Shown piece after piece: positions 63,328 through 64,000 of a stretch of DNA of 64,000 nucleotides. The stretch lies in contig JBAIAC010000128.1 of the NCBI GenBank assembly GCA_037349315.1, forward strand, positions 124,001 to 188,000. Direction: 5' to 3'. The notes below the pieces were generated by a model. It was given only the letters and a program-made list of their open reading frames with translations. It made no database searches and was not told where the DNA came from. This DNA comes from Chelydra serpentina. Its lineage: Eukaryota; Chordata; Testudines; Chelydridae. The stretch's first letter is position 1. Each line of letters begins with the position of its first letter. The translations under genes were made by a program, and so were the position numbers.

Positions 63328-64000
63328 ATGGCCTATCGCCTTCTCCTTAAGAAGAGCATTGTAACCCTGTGCAAAAAGAGAGGGCTACCCATTGGAAAGC
63401 TCACTAAAGCCCAGTTAATCACGCGGCTGGAGGAGGATGACCATTGCAGGGAGCAGATTCCTGACCCCAATGGGGCTACAGCAGGATCTGGGAGCAGCTG
63501 GAGTGATAGCCTGGCATCCCCAAGAGTCTGGTCCCCAACCAGACGGGGGTCTTCACGATCGGGTTCCCCGGCAGGGGATCGGAGACGGATGGGACTGGAG
63601 CTGAGTCCGAGAGAGCAAGAGGACGGTGAGAGACAGCAAGAGCCCGAGAAAGACCTACAGAAGAAGCAGCAGCAGCAGCGTGAACTTGTGGTGGTGGAAC
63701 GGAGAGGCATAGGGGACTGGCCAGGGGTAAGTGGGGACAGATCCCGGGGTGCCAGCTCCGCAGGGAACCTCGATCCTAAATTGCTGCCCCTGGTTAAGGA
63801 GGGTGGGGATGTGGAGGCCCACCTCACTGCCTTGGAGCAGGCTGGTGATTGGAACCAGGGAGACCCTGCGGAAAAGCCCCCGGATCTAACCCCCTTGCTG
63901 GGTCCCAAGGCCATAAACTCCACCAGCCAGATGGGTGGGATGGTGGACGGATTTCCACTCCTGGCCCTGGACTCAAGCCCTATGGACCCCCAGTGGAAGC
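63328..64000 (+). CDS. gag-like ORF of LTR retroelement, runs off window
   Basis: An ATG at 63328 opens 224 codons with no stop before the window ends. The first 35 residues form a SAP-like helix-loop-helix (basic, with GLPIGKLTKAQL). They are followed by a Ser/Pro/Arg-rich stretch and a Gln/Glu-rich coiled-coil segment. Position after an LTR, primer site and leader identifies it as the start of gag. This layout resembles turtle Ty3/gypsy-type or endogenous retroviral elements; the window has no pol, so the class cannot be decided. The reading frame is undamaged as far as it goes. Confidence 0.7.
   Translation, partial: MAYRLLLKKSIVTLCKKRGLPIGKLTKAQLITRLEEDDHCREQIPDPNGATAGSGSSWSDSLASPRVWSPTRRGSSRSGSPAGDRRRMGLELSPREQEDGERQQEPEKDLQKKQQQQRELVVVERRGIGDWPGVSGDRSRGASSAGNLDPKLLPLVKEGGDVEAHLTALEQAGDWNQGDPAEKPPDLTPLLGPKAINSTSQMGGMVDGFPLLALDSSPMDPQWK

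Noticed and set aside
63333..63923. 196-codon minus-strand open frame, Ser-rich
   Set aside because: Antisense shadow of the gag-like frame at 63328-64000; no domain.

Overview
The window looks like nuclear DNA of a vertebrate, most likely a cryptodiran (hidden-necked) turtle. The evidence is the repeat content: CR1 LINEs, a SINE with a tRNA-like head and a CR1-like tail of the type known from turtles, hAT-type MITEs, LTR elements, and KRAB zinc-finger exons with GT-AG splice sites. There is no bacterial-style gene organisation. Almost all of the longer open frames are artefacts of GC-rich or tandem repeats; the real protein-coding pieces are short exons or transposon ORFs.

The dominant content is a large, repeatedly duplicated tRNA gene cluster. 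I find 37 tRNA genes or recognisable remnants on both strands, covering twelve amino acids (Lys, Gln, Ser, Thr, Phe, Val, Ala, initiator and elongator Met, Arg, Cys, Glu, Leu). They sit in units whose flanks (0.2 to 1 kb) recur elsewhere in the window, in direct and inverted orientation: Val at 4.6/13.5 kb, Ala at 10.8/39.2 kb, Arg at 15.4/61.0 kb, Cys at 15.9/34.6 kb, Ser at 32.1/42.2/59.0 kb, Thr at 33.5/48.2/57.5 kb, Gln and Lys at 0.2-0.7/40.4-40.9/56.2-56.6 kb, Phe at 4.2/47.2/48.9 kb. About a dozen keep good cloverleaf pairing; the rest are eroded, truncated or carry altered anticodons.

Between about 16 and 31 kb lies an inverted duplication of a KRAB zinc-finger gene. Copy A (minus strand) keeps a short MAAEEP-type exon and a 127-nt KRAB-A exon. 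Copy B (plus strand) keeps both of these, a third exon with an in-frame stop and a decayed zinc-finger exon. A GC-rich promoter block with ZNF143-, ETS/CRE- and NRF1-type sites (20.9-21.7 kb) lies between them. A third copy of the 5' part (43.5-45.7 kb) is cut off where a 57-bp minisatellite starts.

Two arrays of that 57-bp minisatellite (45.7-46.9 and 49.2-51.1 kb) lie in opposite orientation around three tRNA genes; nearly every unit carries the E-box CACGTG. At 51.6-56.1 kb a hAT-like MITE has inserted in a tRNA-Gln unit and was itself hit by a nearly complete CR1 whose 5' half is inverted (twin-priming structure). The right edge holds an old LTR carrying a MITE insertion, into which a second LTR retroelement has inserted; this younger element shows a 5' LTR, a tRNA-Leu-type primer-binding site and the start of a gag-like ORF that runs off the window.
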